From NCBI GenBank assembly GCA_031082105.1, contig JAVHLO010000001.1, positions 1 through 38,352 of the forward strand: a stretch of 38,352 bases of DNA. The letters are read 5' to 3'. This document shows positions 18,700-26,144 of this stretch, piece after piece. Position numbers and translations under genes: made by a program. Each line of letters opens with the position of its first letter. The stretch's first letter is position 1. This stretch comes from Planctomycetota bacterium (GTDB lineage Bacteria > Planctomycetota > MHYJ01 > JACQXL01 > JAVHLO01). The notes under the pieces were generated by a model. The model was not told where the DNA came from. It worked only from the letters and a program-made list of their open reading frames with translations, and searched no databases.

Positions 18700-18732
18700 G
18701 ATCGGCGAAACCCGCTCAAGCCCGGCAAGCGA

Positions 18733-18764
18733 CCGCCGGCGCGCGCCCGATTCGGCGCCGGCGG
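18733..18764 (-). promoter_or_regulatory. Leader hairpin of the kinase operon
   Basis: A perfect 10-bp stem (CCGCCGGCGC pairing with GCGCCGGCGG) around a 12-nt loop lies in the predicted 5' leader, about 33 nt upstream of the kinase ATG. It is almost pure GC and must fold strongly, so it could slow ribosome loading, protect the mRNA or bind a protein. Confidence 0.55.
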
Positions 18765-18776
18765 ATCGTTCGAAAG

Positions 18777-18805
18777 AGGATACCAGAGAACGGAAGTGTT
18801 GTCAA
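18777..18805 (-). promoter_or_regulatory. Promoter of the kinase-cyclase-propeller operon
   Basis: TTGACA at 18805-18800 and TATCCT at 18782-18777 are separated by exactly 17 nt. Transcription would begin near 18770 and give a leader of about 70 nt that contains the hairpin at 18733-18764. Confidence 0.7.
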
Positions 18806-18864
18806 GTCCGGTGGGAAGTCGGCAGGTATTTGGCGACTCCTCCCCGGCCCGCGGTGAAAGGCCG

Positions 18865-18902
18865 GACACGTGTCAGACTCGCACGGGCATCCCCCCCGTG
18901 CG
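18865..18902. promoter_or_regulatory. Palindrome and hairpin between the divergent kinase and cupin promoters
   Basis: A perfect 10-bp palindrome GACACGTGTC (18865-18874) is followed by a hairpin at 18880-18902 with an 8-bp stem CGCACGGG/CCCGTGCG and a 7-nt loop. They lie upstream of both -35 boxes and are candidates for a regulator site. Confidence 0.4.
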
Positions 18903-18919
18903 CACGACACGCGCAAGGC

Positions 18920-18948
18920 TTGACACACGGAAAACGTTGATTCATAAT
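18920..18948 (+). promoter_or_regulatory. Promoter upstream of the cupin gene
   Basis: TTGACA at 18920-18925 and CATAAT at 18943-18948 are 17 nt apart. Transcription from about 18955 would give a leader of about 120 nt. It contains a 9-codon frame opened by GTG at 18961 (no clear ribosome binding site) and a perfect 12-bp palindrome CGTTCGCGAACG at 19015-19026. Confidence 0.6.
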
Positions 18949-19014
18949 ATCGCCGGAAATGTGAAGGCCACTTCAGATTCCAGGTATTGAGCGCGCAGAA
19001 GTGGATTTTGTTGT

Positions 19015-19026
19015 CGTTCGCGAACG
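19015..19026. promoter_or_regulatory. 12-bp perfect palindrome in the cupin leader
   Basis: CGTTCGCGAACG is fully self-complementary and lies between the predicted transcription start and the cupin ATG. It resembles a dimeric repressor site, but no matching regulator is visible in the window. Confidence 0.35.
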
Positions 19027-19077
19027 CTCAGTGACTCTGATTGAAGTGAAAGCGCGCTTTTCGATGAGGGATCATCA

Positions 19078-19449
19078 ATGGGCGAACAGAACAAGTACAG
19101 CATCAACCTCGAGCCGAAGTTCGGCTTTCTCGAGCTGATCGATGTTGCGCAGCTCGTTTCAGCGTGCGGAGAACGGTGGTTCAACCAGACACTGTGCCGG
19201 GTGAACGACGCGGTCGTGCGGGTGGGCGTCATGCAGGGCGAGTTCCACTGGCACAAGCATGACGAGGAGGACGAGTTCTTTTTCACTCTGCAGGGCGAGC
19301 TGCTGGTCGACCTCGAGGGTTCGACGGTCGCGCTCAAGCCCATGCAGGGGTTCACGGTCCCGAAGGGGGTCGTACACCGGACGCGCGCCCCGGAACGAAC
19401 GGCCATCCTCATGGTCGAGCGCGGGTCCGTCAAGCCTACAGGTGACTAG
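19078..19449 (+). CDS. Small single-domain cupin protein
   Basis: A 123-residue cupin_2 protein. The first cupin motif is GEFHWHKHDEEDEFFFTLQG (two histidines, then glutamate) and the second is PKGVVHRTRAPE with the third histidine, so a complete His3-Glu metal site is present. The ATG follows GAGGG by 8 nt. It reads away from the kinase operon across a 378-bp divergent region rich in palindromes. Small cupins of this type are seen as metal-dependent enzymes or as binding proteins for small ligands; the substrate cannot be told from sequence. Confidence 0.85.
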   Translation: MGEQNKYSINLEPKFGFLELIDVAQLVSACGERWFNQTLCRVNDAVVRVGVMQGEFHWHKHDEEDEFFFTLQGELLVDLEGSTVALKPMQGFTVPKGVVHRTRAPERTAILMVERGSVKPTGD

Positions 19450-19499
19450 CCGGACTCTCTCATGAAATTCAATTGGCTGTCATGCCGTGCCTGAAACAG

Positions 19500-19584
19500 C
19501 CGCAGAGACACAGAGGCACAGAGAACACGAGAGAGAACAGCGCCTGCTTCCTGGAGATTCCTCTGTGTCTCTGTGCCTCCGCGG
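19500..19584. repeat. Inverted repeat, family B (CACAGAGACACAGAG)
   Basis: The left arm starts CCGCAGAGACACAGAGGCAC and the right arm ends CTCTGTGCCTCCGCGG, nearly complementary across about 25 bases. Relatives lie at 31799-31885 and 33421-33491. It stands in the 270-bp space between the convergent cupin and acyltransferase genes, where I see no other feature. Confidence 0.8.
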
Positions 19585-19719
19585 CAATCTGACCCTTCAG
19601 GGAAAACGACAAGCTGTCATGAAGGACAGAAGAACTTCATGTTTCCTTGTCGCGTTGGCGTTCTTGGCGATTTGGCGGCGTAGCGGTTGCTCGCTTTGAA
19701 GGTCAGAATCTCCGCTTCG

Positions 19720-20673
19720 CTACTCGACGAAGTTGTACCACTGGTCCGGATGCCGGGCGATGTGGTATTCGAACACGCTCGCCATTTTCTGCGTTACGCG
19801 CAGTATTTCCTGTTGGCGGTCCGGCGCGGACGGGTCCGCAAGGATCGGCGTCTCCAGGATCGGCCGGTAGGTCCCGCCCCCCTCGTGGACGACGAAGGCC
19901 GGGATGATCGGCGCGCCGGTCAGGGCCGACAGCACGGCCGCGCCCCTCGGCACCATGAATCCGCGCCCGAACATCGAGACCTGCACGAGCGATTCGGAGC
20001 TCTCTCGCTCCGTCAGCATTGTCACAATCTCCCCGCGCCGCAGCGCGCCGAGCATCGCAAGATGCGCCGGCAGCTCACCCTCGCTCCGCGACAGGTAGAT
20101 CGTTTTGACCCCGAACCGCGCCCGCATGCGGCCCCGGAACTCGTTGATGTCGCGGTCCGCAGCCGCCAGGGTGAGCACGTTCACGCGAAAGCCGAGCTGC
20201 GAAAGCAGCACCGCACCCAGTTCCCAGTGGCCGAAGTGCGAAGAGACGACCACTGCGCCCGTGCGCCGGCGGGCCGCTTCGTGCAGCGGCACAAGACTCG
20301 CCTCCGCGCCAGAACCGCGGTCTATCCTGAAGATCGACCTGACCGTCCTCGGCGTGAGCAAGGACAGGAAGACGTACTCGACCAGGCCGCACGCGAAGTT
20401 CTGGAACGTCCTGCGCACGACGGCCTCCCTCTCCGCGCGCCCCTGCAGCGAGCCGTCCTTCCGGTCCGCGTTCCACGCGGCGAGCCAATCCACATTTCGG
20501 ACTACCATCGCGCGCGGGCCCTTCAACACGCGGGACGCGATGCGTCCGAGCGCCAGCGCAATGAGAAGAAACGCCTTCCGCGGCACCAGCCGAGCCAGCA
20601 TCACCACCGGCCGCAGGAACCGGAAACTGTCCAGCGTGGATTCTCCAACCGTTCTTTCCTGCAAGCGGCTCAA
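19720..20673 (-). CDS. Lipid A biosynthesis-type lysophospholipid acyltransferase (LpxL/HtrB family)
   Basis: An acyltransferase of the LpxL/HtrB family, about 317 residues from the chosen start. The catalytic motif is HFGHWE (H-x4-D/E type), preceded by a helical stretch VVMLARLVPRKAFLLIALALGR that would lie on or in the inner membrane. The acceptor could be lipid A or another glycolipid. The frame is open to 20817, but residues from there to about 20674 are translated repeat and the hflX promoter, and a likely promoter (TTGACA at 20759-20754) lies inside it. I therefore placed the start at TTG 20673; TTG 20664 is also possible, so the start is uncertain. Confidence 0.82.
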   Translation of the reverse strand: MSRLQERTVGESTLDSFRFLRPVVMLARLVPRKAFLLIALALGRIASRVLKGPRAMVVRNVDWLAAWNADRKDGSLQGRAEREAVVRRTFQNFACGLVEYVFLSLLTPRTVRSIFRIDRGSGAEASLVPLHEAARRRTGAVVVSSHFGHWELGAVLLSQLGFRVNVLTLAAADRDINEFRGRMRARFGVKTIYLSRSEGELPAHLAMLGALRRGEIVTMLTERESSESLVQVSMFGRGFMVPRGAAVLSALTGAPIIPAFVVHEGGGTYRPILETPILADPSAPDRQQEILRVTQKMASVFEYHIARHPDQWYNFVE

Positions 20674-20735
20674 AATTCCGTGCCCCAAATCCGCAATCCG
20701 AAATCGCAAATCCGAAATTCCAGCCGCCCCACTCT
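20672..20735. repeat. Short tandem repeat of AATCCGAAAT-like words, family C
   Basis: Overlapping words built on AAATCCGCAATCCGAAATCG repeat across 64 bp. Read on the minus strand the region gives the peptide ISDLRFRIADLG, which prolongs the acyltransferase frame falsely. It occupies the predicted 5' leader of that gene. Confidence 0.65.
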
Positions 20736-20759
20736 TCCATTTTTCTTCATCCGTGTCAA
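20731..20759 (-). promoter_or_regulatory. Possible promoter of the acyltransferase gene
   Basis: TTGACA at 20759-20754 is followed 17 nt later by AAGAGT at 20736-20731, a poor -10 box. Its -35 lies 8 bp from the -35 of the divergent hflX promoter, so the two would compete for or share polymerase. Confidence 0.4.
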
Positions 20760-20767
20760 GCCAAAGG

Positions 20768-20796
20768 TTGAAATGTCCGGTGCGACCTTGTATAAT
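20768..20796 (+). promoter_or_regulatory. Promoter of hflX, probably leaderless
   Basis: TTGAAA at 20768-20773 and the perfect TATAAT at 20791-20796 are 17 nt apart. The ATG begins 8 nt after the -10 box, so transcription would start on or 1-2 nt before it. No ribosome binding site is present. Confidence 0.7.
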
Positions 20797-20804
20797 CACG
20801 TTCC

Positions 20805-22076
20805 ATGAAACGGACAAATCTCACGGTACACCGGGAACGCGCGATACTCGTCGGGGTGGACACGGCCGGCCCGCGGCCCGCGGGCGCCGGCGACTACTTC
20901 GACGAGCTTGCGCAACTGGCGCGCACGGCGGGCGCCGTCGTCATGGACCGCGTCGTCCAGCGAAGGCCCAAGATCGACGTCGCCACCTACGTCGGCACCG
21001 GAAAGGCGAAAGAGATCGCGGACCTCGCCTTGGACCTCGACGTCGACGTCGTCATCTTCGACAACGACCTGCTGCCCGCGCAGGTGCGCAACCTCGAGGA
21101 GGCCATCAAACTGAAGGTGATCGACCGCACGGAGTTAATTCTCGACATCTTCGCCACGCATGCGAGGTCGAAACAGGCAAAACTGCAGGTGGAGCTTGCG
21201 CAGCTCGAGTACGCGCTGCCCAGGCTCAAACGGATGTGGACGCACCTGTCGCGCCAGGAGGGCGGCGTCGGGATCGGCCAGCGCGGGCCGGGCGAGAAAC
21301 AAATCGAAGTCGACCGCCGGCTCGCCCGCAAGCGGGTCGCCGACCTCAAACGGGAGCTTGCGGATATCGAGGCCAGGAAACTACGCGAGGTGGCCGCACG
21401 AAGTCAGAATTTCACCGTGGCGCTCGTCGGTTATACGAACGCGGGCAAGTCCACACTCATGAACGCGCTCAGCGGGACACAAGAACTGGTCGAGGACCGG
21501 CTCTTCTCGACACTTGACACCAAGACCCACGTGTGGGAGCTTCCCGACGGCCAGAAGGTCCTCTTGAGCGATACCGTCGGCTTCATCCGCGACCTGCCGC
21601 ACCAGTTGGTGGCATCATTCCACGCCACCCTGGAGGAGGTTCTTCATGCCGACCTGCTCCTCCACGTGGTCGACGCGGGAAGCCCGCACGCCGAGGAGCA
21701 GATAGATGCCGTGAACGGCGTCCTCAAGGAAATCAGCTGCCAGAATGTCCCGACCGTTCTGCTGCTGAACAAGACCGATCTTCTGGAGGACCGCCTGCCG
21801 CTCCAGATCCATATGCGGCTCCATCCGGAGGCGATACCGGTTTCCGCGCTGCGCCGGGAAGGGCTCGAACAGATCGCGTCCGCAGTGGCGCGACGGATGC
21901 GCGAACGGCAGGCCGAGATCGAGCTGCACGTTCCCGTGACCAACGGCCGCGCACTCGCGCTCATTGCGGACCGCGGGCGCATCCTGTCAAAGCGGTTGGA
22001 AGGCGAGGTGATGATCGTCCGGGCGCTGCTGCCGCTGCGCGAGGTGGCGAAGCTGAAGGAGTTTCGGAAGGGCTAG
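20805..22076 (+). CDS. hflX: Ribosome-associated GTPase HflX
   Basis: A 423-residue GTPase that binds the 50S subunit and splits or rescues stalled ribosomes under stress. Residues 1-195 are the HflX N-terminal ATP-binding-like domain and coiled linker (GxGKxxEI at about 64-71, GPGEKQIEVDRR at 161-172). The G domain follows: GYTNAGKST at 209-217, DTVGFIRDLP, NKTD and the SAL motif, then a short C-terminal domain. The length is typical. The ATG matches where homologues begin; its closeness to the TATAAT box suggests a leaderless message. The neighbour on the other strand is the acyltransferase gene. Confidence 0.95.
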   Translation: MKRTNLTVHRERAILVGVDTAGPRPAGAGDYFDELAQLARTAGAVVMDRVVQRRPKIDVATYVGTGKAKEIADLALDLDVDVVIFDNDLLPAQVRNLEEAIKLKVIDRTELILDIFATHARSKQAKLQVELAQLEYALPRLKRMWTHLSRQEGGVGIGQRGPGEKQIEVDRRLARKRVADLKRELADIEARKLREVAARSQNFTVALVGYTNAGKSTLMNALSGTQELVEDRLFSTLDTKTHVWELPDGQKVLLSDTVGFIRDLPHQLVASFHATLEEVLHADLLLHVVDAGSPHAEEQIDAVNGVLKEISCQNVPTVLLLNKTDLLEDRLPLQIHMRLHPEAIPVSALRREGLEQIASAVARRMRERQAEIELHVPVTNGRALALIADRGRILSKRLEGEVMIVRALLPLREVAKLKEFRKG

Positions 22077-22080
22077 ACTT

Positions 22081-22180
22081 TGATCATTGGCCATTTGTCA
22101 CTTCTCATTGGCAGTTGGCTTTTTGACCTTGCCGGACGCTTGCCGCCCGATGCAAAATGACAAATGATCAATGGCCAATG
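22081..22180. repeat. Inverted repeat pair, family D (TGACAAATGATCAATGGCCAATG)
   Basis: The left copy GATCATTGGCCATTTGTCA (22082-22100) is answered by an opposite copy starting TGACAAATGATCAATGG (22158-22180). A relative occurs at 37071-37112. It fills the space between the convergent hflX and diguanylate cyclase genes and could fold at both 3' ends. Confidence 0.75.
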
Positions 22181-22188
22181 GCGAATGC

Positions 22189-23361
22189 CTACGTCGCCGC
22201 CTCCAGCCTGTTCTTCCCTTTCGCCTTGGCCTGGTACATCGCGCCGTCGGCCTTCTTCACCAGGTCGGTCACCACCATCCCTTCCTGCAGGTCGGCGATC
22301 CCCATGCTCACCCGGATGTCCAGAGTCGCGCCCTCATAGGTGAACCGGTGTTTCCTCAGCTTCTCGATTATTCTGTTCGCGACGATGAGACCGCCGGAGA
22401 GCGGCGTCTCGGGCAGGATGACGACGAATTCGTCCCCGCCGTACCGCGCCGCCAGGTCTTCCTGGCGCACATAGGAGGCGATCAACTGCGCCACCTGGCG
22501 AAGCAGGCTGTCGCCCGCGGGATGTCCGTGCTGGTCGTTCACCTGTTTGAACCCGTCGACGTCCATCATGATCAGGCACAGATTATGATGGTACCGGGTC
22601 GAACGGTGCACTTCGGCTTTCAAGAACTCGTAGAAAGTCTTGTAGTTGGCGAGCTTCGTCAGTCCGTCCATTCGCGCCTGTTGCTGGATCTCGTTGAAGA
22701 GAAAACTGTTCTGCAGCGCCGCGCCGATGAGGTGGCTCAGTTGTTCTATCACCGGCAGATCGTCCATCTCGTTGAAGAAGGTGCCGTCGGTCTTGTCCGC
22801 CAGGTTCAACACGCCGCATATGATGTTGCCCGCCATCAGCGGCACGCAGAGGCACGATTTTGTCGCGTACTTGAATGCGAACGTCCGGTCAAGTTTCTCG
22901 CCGAGTTGCCTCTCGAAGTCGTCGATGTTTCTGACAAGGACCGGCTTCTTATCGCGGAGCACCAGCCCCATGAGCGAGTTCTGGTGGTGACGAAGCACGA
23001 TCTTCGTGCTTATGTCGCTTTGGTGGTTGTGTTTCTTCAGGGCGAGCTCGTCGTTCTTGTAGTCGTAGAGGAAGAGCGAGACATAGCGCGCACTGACCAG
23101 CAGAGGGATCTTCTCCACGACGACCCTTGCGAGCGCATCGAGATCGAACGTGTTTATCTCGTGGCTGAGAAAATTGAGCTGATTGAGCTTGTCGGTGAGG
23201 ACGGCCATGCGCTGGCGGAGGCTGTCCATGAGCTCGAGTTCCTTGCGGAGCGCCACATTGTCCTTATCGAGGGTATTGATCCTCTCAATGAACCGCGAGA
23301 TCTCGTTTTCTTTCAATCGCAGTTCTGTCCTCAGCTTGTCCTGTTTTGGCGGAACGGGCAT
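22189..23361 (-). CDS. Coiled-coil, GAF and GGDEF diguanylate cyclase
   Basis: A 390-residue enzyme predicted to make cyclic di-GMP. Residues 10-65 form a coiled coil, about 75-222 a GAF domain, about 228-390 a GGDEF domain. The active-site motif is intact (GGDEF at 308-312), with Asp267 in MMDVDGF for the metal. An inhibitory I-site RxxD is present at 299-302 (RQED), so product feedback is likely. The protein has no membrane segment; the GAF domain would bind a small ligand or dimerise. The ATG follows GGGAG by about 9 nt. It lies 19 nt after the exported propeller gene and is probably cotranscribed with it. Confidence 0.93.
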   Translation of the reverse strand: MPVPPKQDKLRTELRLKENEISRFIERINTLDKDNVALRKELELMDSLRQRMAVLTDKLNQLNFLSHEINTFDLDALARVVVEKIPLLVSARYVSLFLYDYKNDELALKKHNHQSDISTKIVLRHHQNSLMGLVLRDKKPVLVRNIDDFERQLGEKLDRTFAFKYATKSCLCVPLMAGNIICGVLNLADKTDGTFFNEMDDLPVIEQLSHLIGAALQNSFLFNEIQQQARMDGLTKLANYKTFYEFLKAEVHRSTRYHHNLCLIMMDVDGFKQVNDQHGHPAGDSLLRQVAQLIASYVRQEDLAARYGGDEFVVILPETPLSGGLIVANRIIEKLRKHRFTYEGATLDIRVSMGIADLQEGMVVTDLVKKADGAMYQAKAKGKNRLEAAT

Positions 23362-23380
23362 CTGGATAATCTCCCGCGAA

Positions 23381-24502
23381 TCAGTTCTTGTCCAACACGA
23401 ACACCTTGCCGTTCACCGCGCTTCCTACGAAGAGCGAGCCCTTGTACTCCATGAGCGCACCGCGCATGAGGTCGCCGCGCTGGTGGACGTCCGTCTTGCC
23501 GACGAACTCCTCCTTCGGCAGACGCAGCGCCACGGTCCACGAGGTGCCCGACGTCGATTGCCAGAGCGTCCCGGCGCTGTCGATCGCGTAGCACTTGCCG
23601 TCGAGCTCTGCGAAACCGTTGACGATGTCCTTGAACTCTTTCATGCGGATCAGTTTTTTGCCGTCGAACCTGTAGACGACCGGCCCGCTCTCCGTGTAGG
23701 CGCTCAAGAACAGGTGTTTTTTGAACGAGCCGAACCGCCAGACGAAGGTCGCGCCCTTCACGAGGTCCAGCTCGCGCCATTTCGTCCCGTCGAATTCCCA
23801 CAGATCGACGATTATGTCGGGCAGCCGCTGCGCGCGACCGCTCGCGTACAGCTTGTCGTTGAAGACGATCATCTCGAACATCCGCGGGAAATCTCTGGGG
23901 AAGACCACGGTCTTGTACGAGACCCGCCAACCCGCTTCCTCGTCGTCGGACTCCCAGACCGCGCCACGCCGGTCTATCGTGCCGATCGTCGCGTAGAGTT
24001 TGTCCTTGTACTCAGCGATGCAGAGAAGGTGCAGCCCCCACGCGCCCGCTTCGCCCGATTTCAAATGCAGGTCGCGGAAGTCCCACTGTTCGCCGTCGAA
24101 CCTGTAGTATCGACAGGCCTTGCCGTCGCCCGTAAAAACGGACGTGTCCGCCCCCATCACACAGAGACGGTCTTTCAGGACGTTCATCCGGTATCCGCCC
24201 TCTTCGATCGACCCGATCTCGCGTGGGCCGAAGACGGAGGCCGCGCTCTTCGTCTCGGGGTCGTAGACGCAGACCTCGAACGGCGGCCCGTCCATGATGT
24301 AGTCGCTCGCCAGGATGTACAGCCGGTCCTTGTAGACGGCGAAATCCTGGATGGTGGCGCGTTCCGAGGCGTCAAACACGTGAGCGACCTTGAGCGGACC
24401 GGCCGCCTGGGCAAGCGCGGGCTGCAGCCACGGCGCAGTCACGCAGAAGACGATCATCGCAACGGCCGTCCCGGTCAGAAACGGAACACTCCCGGATTTC
24501 AT
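23381..24502 (-). CDS. Exported propeller-like protein of unknown function
   Basis: A 373-residue protein with an N-terminal signal sequence (basic start, hydrophobic VPFLTGTAVAMIVFCVTA, likely cut after ALAQA). The rest is a run of kelch-like blades with repeated phrases such as YKDRLYILASDY, YKDKLYATIG, FNDKLYASG and YKGSLFVGS, and W-x-FDG-x-W or RFDGKK strands. I do not recognise a family. A GTG start at 24520 is possible by frame, but the -10 box covers that region, so the ATG at 24500-24502 is preferred and the message is probably leaderless. It shares an operon with the diguanylate cyclase. Confidence 0.8.
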   Translation of the reverse strand: MKSGSVPFLTGTAVAMIVFCVTAPWLQPALAQAAGPLKVAHVFDASERATIQDFAVYKDRLYILASDYIMDGPPFEVCVYDPETKSAASVFGPREIGSIEEGGYRMNVLKDRLCVMGADTSVFTGDGKACRYYRFDGEQWDFRDLHLKSGEAGAWGLHLLCIAEYKDKLYATIGTIDRRGAVWESDDEEAGWRVSYKTVVFPRDFPRMFEMIVFNDKLYASGRAQRLPDIIVDLWEFDGTKWRELDLVKGATFVWRFGSFKKHLFLSAYTESGPVVYRFDGKKLIRMKEFKDIVNGFAELDGKCYAIDSAGTLWQSTSGTSWTVALRLPKEEFVGKTDVHQRGDLMRGALMEYKGSLFVGSAVNGKVFVLDKN

Positions 24503-24508
24503 GAGCCG

Positions 24509-24537
24509 ATTGTACCACACAGCGACGGTCTTTTCAA
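24509..24537 (-). promoter_or_regulatory. Promoter of the exported propeller and GGDEF genes, probably leaderless
   Basis: TTGAAA at 24537-24532 and TACAAT at 24514-24509 are 17 nt apart. Only 6 nt separate the -10 box from the ATG at 24502, so transcription would begin at the start codon. It is divergent from the promoter at 24558-24586, with 20 bp between the two -35 boxes. Confidence 0.68.
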
Positions 24538-24557
24538 TCCTTTCTTGCCTGTTTTTC

Positions 24558-24586
24558 TTGACCCCTGCCGCGCTTTGTGGTAAAAA
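24558..24586 (+). promoter_or_regulatory. Promoter of the ferredoxin-MvhD / metVF cluster
   Basis: TTGACC at 24558-24563 and TAAAAA at 24581-24586 are 17 nt apart. Transcription near 24593 gives a leader of about 70 nt ending in a strong GAGGAAGAG ribosome binding site before the ATG at 24664. Confidence 0.55.
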
Positions 24587-24663
24587 TGCGCTCCGCTCTC
24601 CTGCCTGAGGCGCGCGAGGCTATCTGCAACGGCGCCCTTTGAGATCGATAGAGGAAGAGATTC

Positions 24664-25830
24664 ATGACAACACCAGCCCTGCAATCCGCCGAGCTCGCGA
24701 TCAGCGTCAACATCGACCTGTGCGGGAACTGTATCTTCTGCCTCTCCGTCTGCCCGTTCGAGGCCATCACCCAGAACCCCGACACGAAGAAAGTGAAGAT
24801 CGATCCCGTCAAGTGCCGGCTATGCGGCATCTGCTACGCCACCTGCCCGTCGCGGCTCATCAGCATCCAGTACTACGACACAGAGTCGCTCGCCAGTTAC
24901 ATCCGGGAACGGATGGCCAAGGAAGGCGCCGACGAGCTGGTCGTCGCCTGCCGCGGCACCGCGCTGACGCCGGCAACGTGGCGACAGAAACTGGGCATAG
25001 ACAGACCCACCGCCATGTACTTCTCGCTCCCGTGCCTGGGCAGGCTGCACCTCAACTTCTACGTCGAGGCCGCGAGCGCGGGCTTGAAGAAGATCATACT
25101 CGTCTCGTGCGAACAGGAGTTCTGCCGCTACAAGAAGGGGAGCGAGACAGTGTCCAACCGGTTTGCGGCCGCGCAGCCGGTGCTCGATGATCTGGGATTC
25201 GGTTCCGACATGCTCGAACTTCGCACCCTTGCGCCCAGGGCGGAGATCGACGACAAGAAGTGCATAACCTGCGGGACTTGCGCCTTCGTTTGTCCGTACG
25301 AGGCGATCCAGATAAAGGACTCCGCCGCAAGGCTGGAAAAGGAGAAATGCAAGGGGTGCGGGCTGTGCGTGCCCGGTTGCCCGGCTATCGCGATCAAGCT
25401 GGAAGGCTCGGACTGCGATGCGGTCACAAAAGAGATCGCGGAATTCGCCGGAGGCCCTGCGAAACCCAAGGTGCTCGTCCTCGGCTGCCAGTGGAGCGAG
25501 TACCGGTCCTGCGATGAAGGCGCGGCCGCGCGCCCGGGCGTGAAATTTCTGAAGATGCCGTGCTCGGGGAGGACAGATGTCCTTCACATCCTGAAGGCGC
25601 TGTCGGCCGGGATCGACGGCGTCATGGTTACGATGTGTCTCGACGACATCTGCAACCTCGAAACCGGAAACAAGCGGGCCTTCTCGCGGGTCGCAAAGGT
25701 CATGGAATCGCTCGCCAAACTCGGCGTGCAGGACCGGGTCAAGATCGCCCCCGTCCATCCGAAATATCTCGGTATGTTCGAGAACGAGCTGAACGCGTTC
25801 GTCTCGAAGCTGGCACAGGGCAAGAGGTAG
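24664..25830 (+). CDS. Ferredoxin-MvhD-ferredoxin-MvhD fusion, electron-transfer protein linked to MetVF
   Basis: A 388-residue cytoplasmic iron-sulfur protein built as a duplication. Residues 20-62 hold two 4Fe-4S sites (CGNCIFCLSVCP, CRLCGICYATCP), about 90-170 a first MvhD/FlpD-like domain (LPCLGRLHL, then VSCEQEFC), 200-240 two more 4Fe-4S sites (CITCGTCAFVCP, CKGCGLCVPGCP), and about 268-345 a second, more canonical MvhD domain (LGCQW, MPCSGRTDVLHIL, MCLDDICN, GN). It is not HdrA: the FAD-binding part is absent. MvhD is known to carry electrons to heterodisulfide-reductase-like partners, and here metV and metF follow, so electron delivery to methylene-tetrahydrofolate reductase is likely, by inference. 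RBS GAGGAAGAG is 4 nt from ATG. Confidence 0.9.
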   Translation: MTTPALQSAELAISVNIDLCGNCIFCLSVCPFEAITQNPDTKKVKIDPVKCRLCGICYATCPSRLISIQYYDTESLASYIRERMAKEGADELVVACRGTALTPATWRQKLGIDRPTAMYFSLPCLGRLHLNFYVEAASAGLKKIILVSCEQEFCRYKKGSETVSNRFAAAQPVLDDLGFGSDMLELRTLAPRAEIDDKKCITCGTCAFVCPYEAIQIKDSAARLEKEKCKGCGLCVPGCPAIAIKLEGSDCDAVTKEIAEFAGGPAKPKVLVLGCQWSEYRSCDEGAAARPGVKFLKMPCSGRTDVLHILKALSAGIDGVMVTMCLDDICNLETGNKRAFSRVAKVMESLAKLGVQDRVKIAPVHPKYLGMFENELNAFVSKLAQGKR

Positions 25831-26144
25831 GCGAAAACAGGGACTGGAAGAGACTTGTACGAGAGCAGGAAAACACAACTAGGCAACGATTCGAAATCTC
25901 CGGGGATATCGCGTGACACAGGAACGGCTCTTGAGATTGCTGGATTCCCGCTTTTCCGCTGCGGCGGACGCGGGAATGACAAAGACGGTCACGTTGAACG
26001 CTCATGGCTGTCCGGATTCATTGATTTCTCTTACAAGTCTCGTCAAGTCCCTGTCTTCTTTCTTTCGTCTCTTGCAAGTCTCGTCAAGTCCCTGTTTTCC
26101 CTGTCCCTGATGGAAAGCGAAGAGCGGATTGAGGTATAGGAAAG
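25831..26144. repeat. Repeat-filled spacer between the ferredoxin-MvhD gene and metV
   Basis: No gene is seen in this 314-bp spacer. It holds two direct copies of CAAGTCTCGTCAAGTCCCTGT at 26034-26054 and 26075-26095 (family E), an inverse relative at about 25834-25860, and an inverted element at 25941-25980 (GGATTCCCGC ... GCGGGAATGAC, family F). All are types I recognise as dispersed elements of environmental genomes. If metV is cotranscribed, these are part of the message. Confidence 0.65.

Noticed and set aside
15874..18990. A 1038-codon open frame on the plus strand opposite the kinase gene
   Set aside because: It lacks domains and is the antisense shadow of a high-GC gene; the minus-strand kinase has clear kinase, P-loop and TPR motifs.
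18961..18990. A 9-codon GTG-started frame in the cupin leader as a leader peptide
   Set aside because: It has no ribosome binding site, no run of regulatory codons and no attenuator structure, so chance is more likely.
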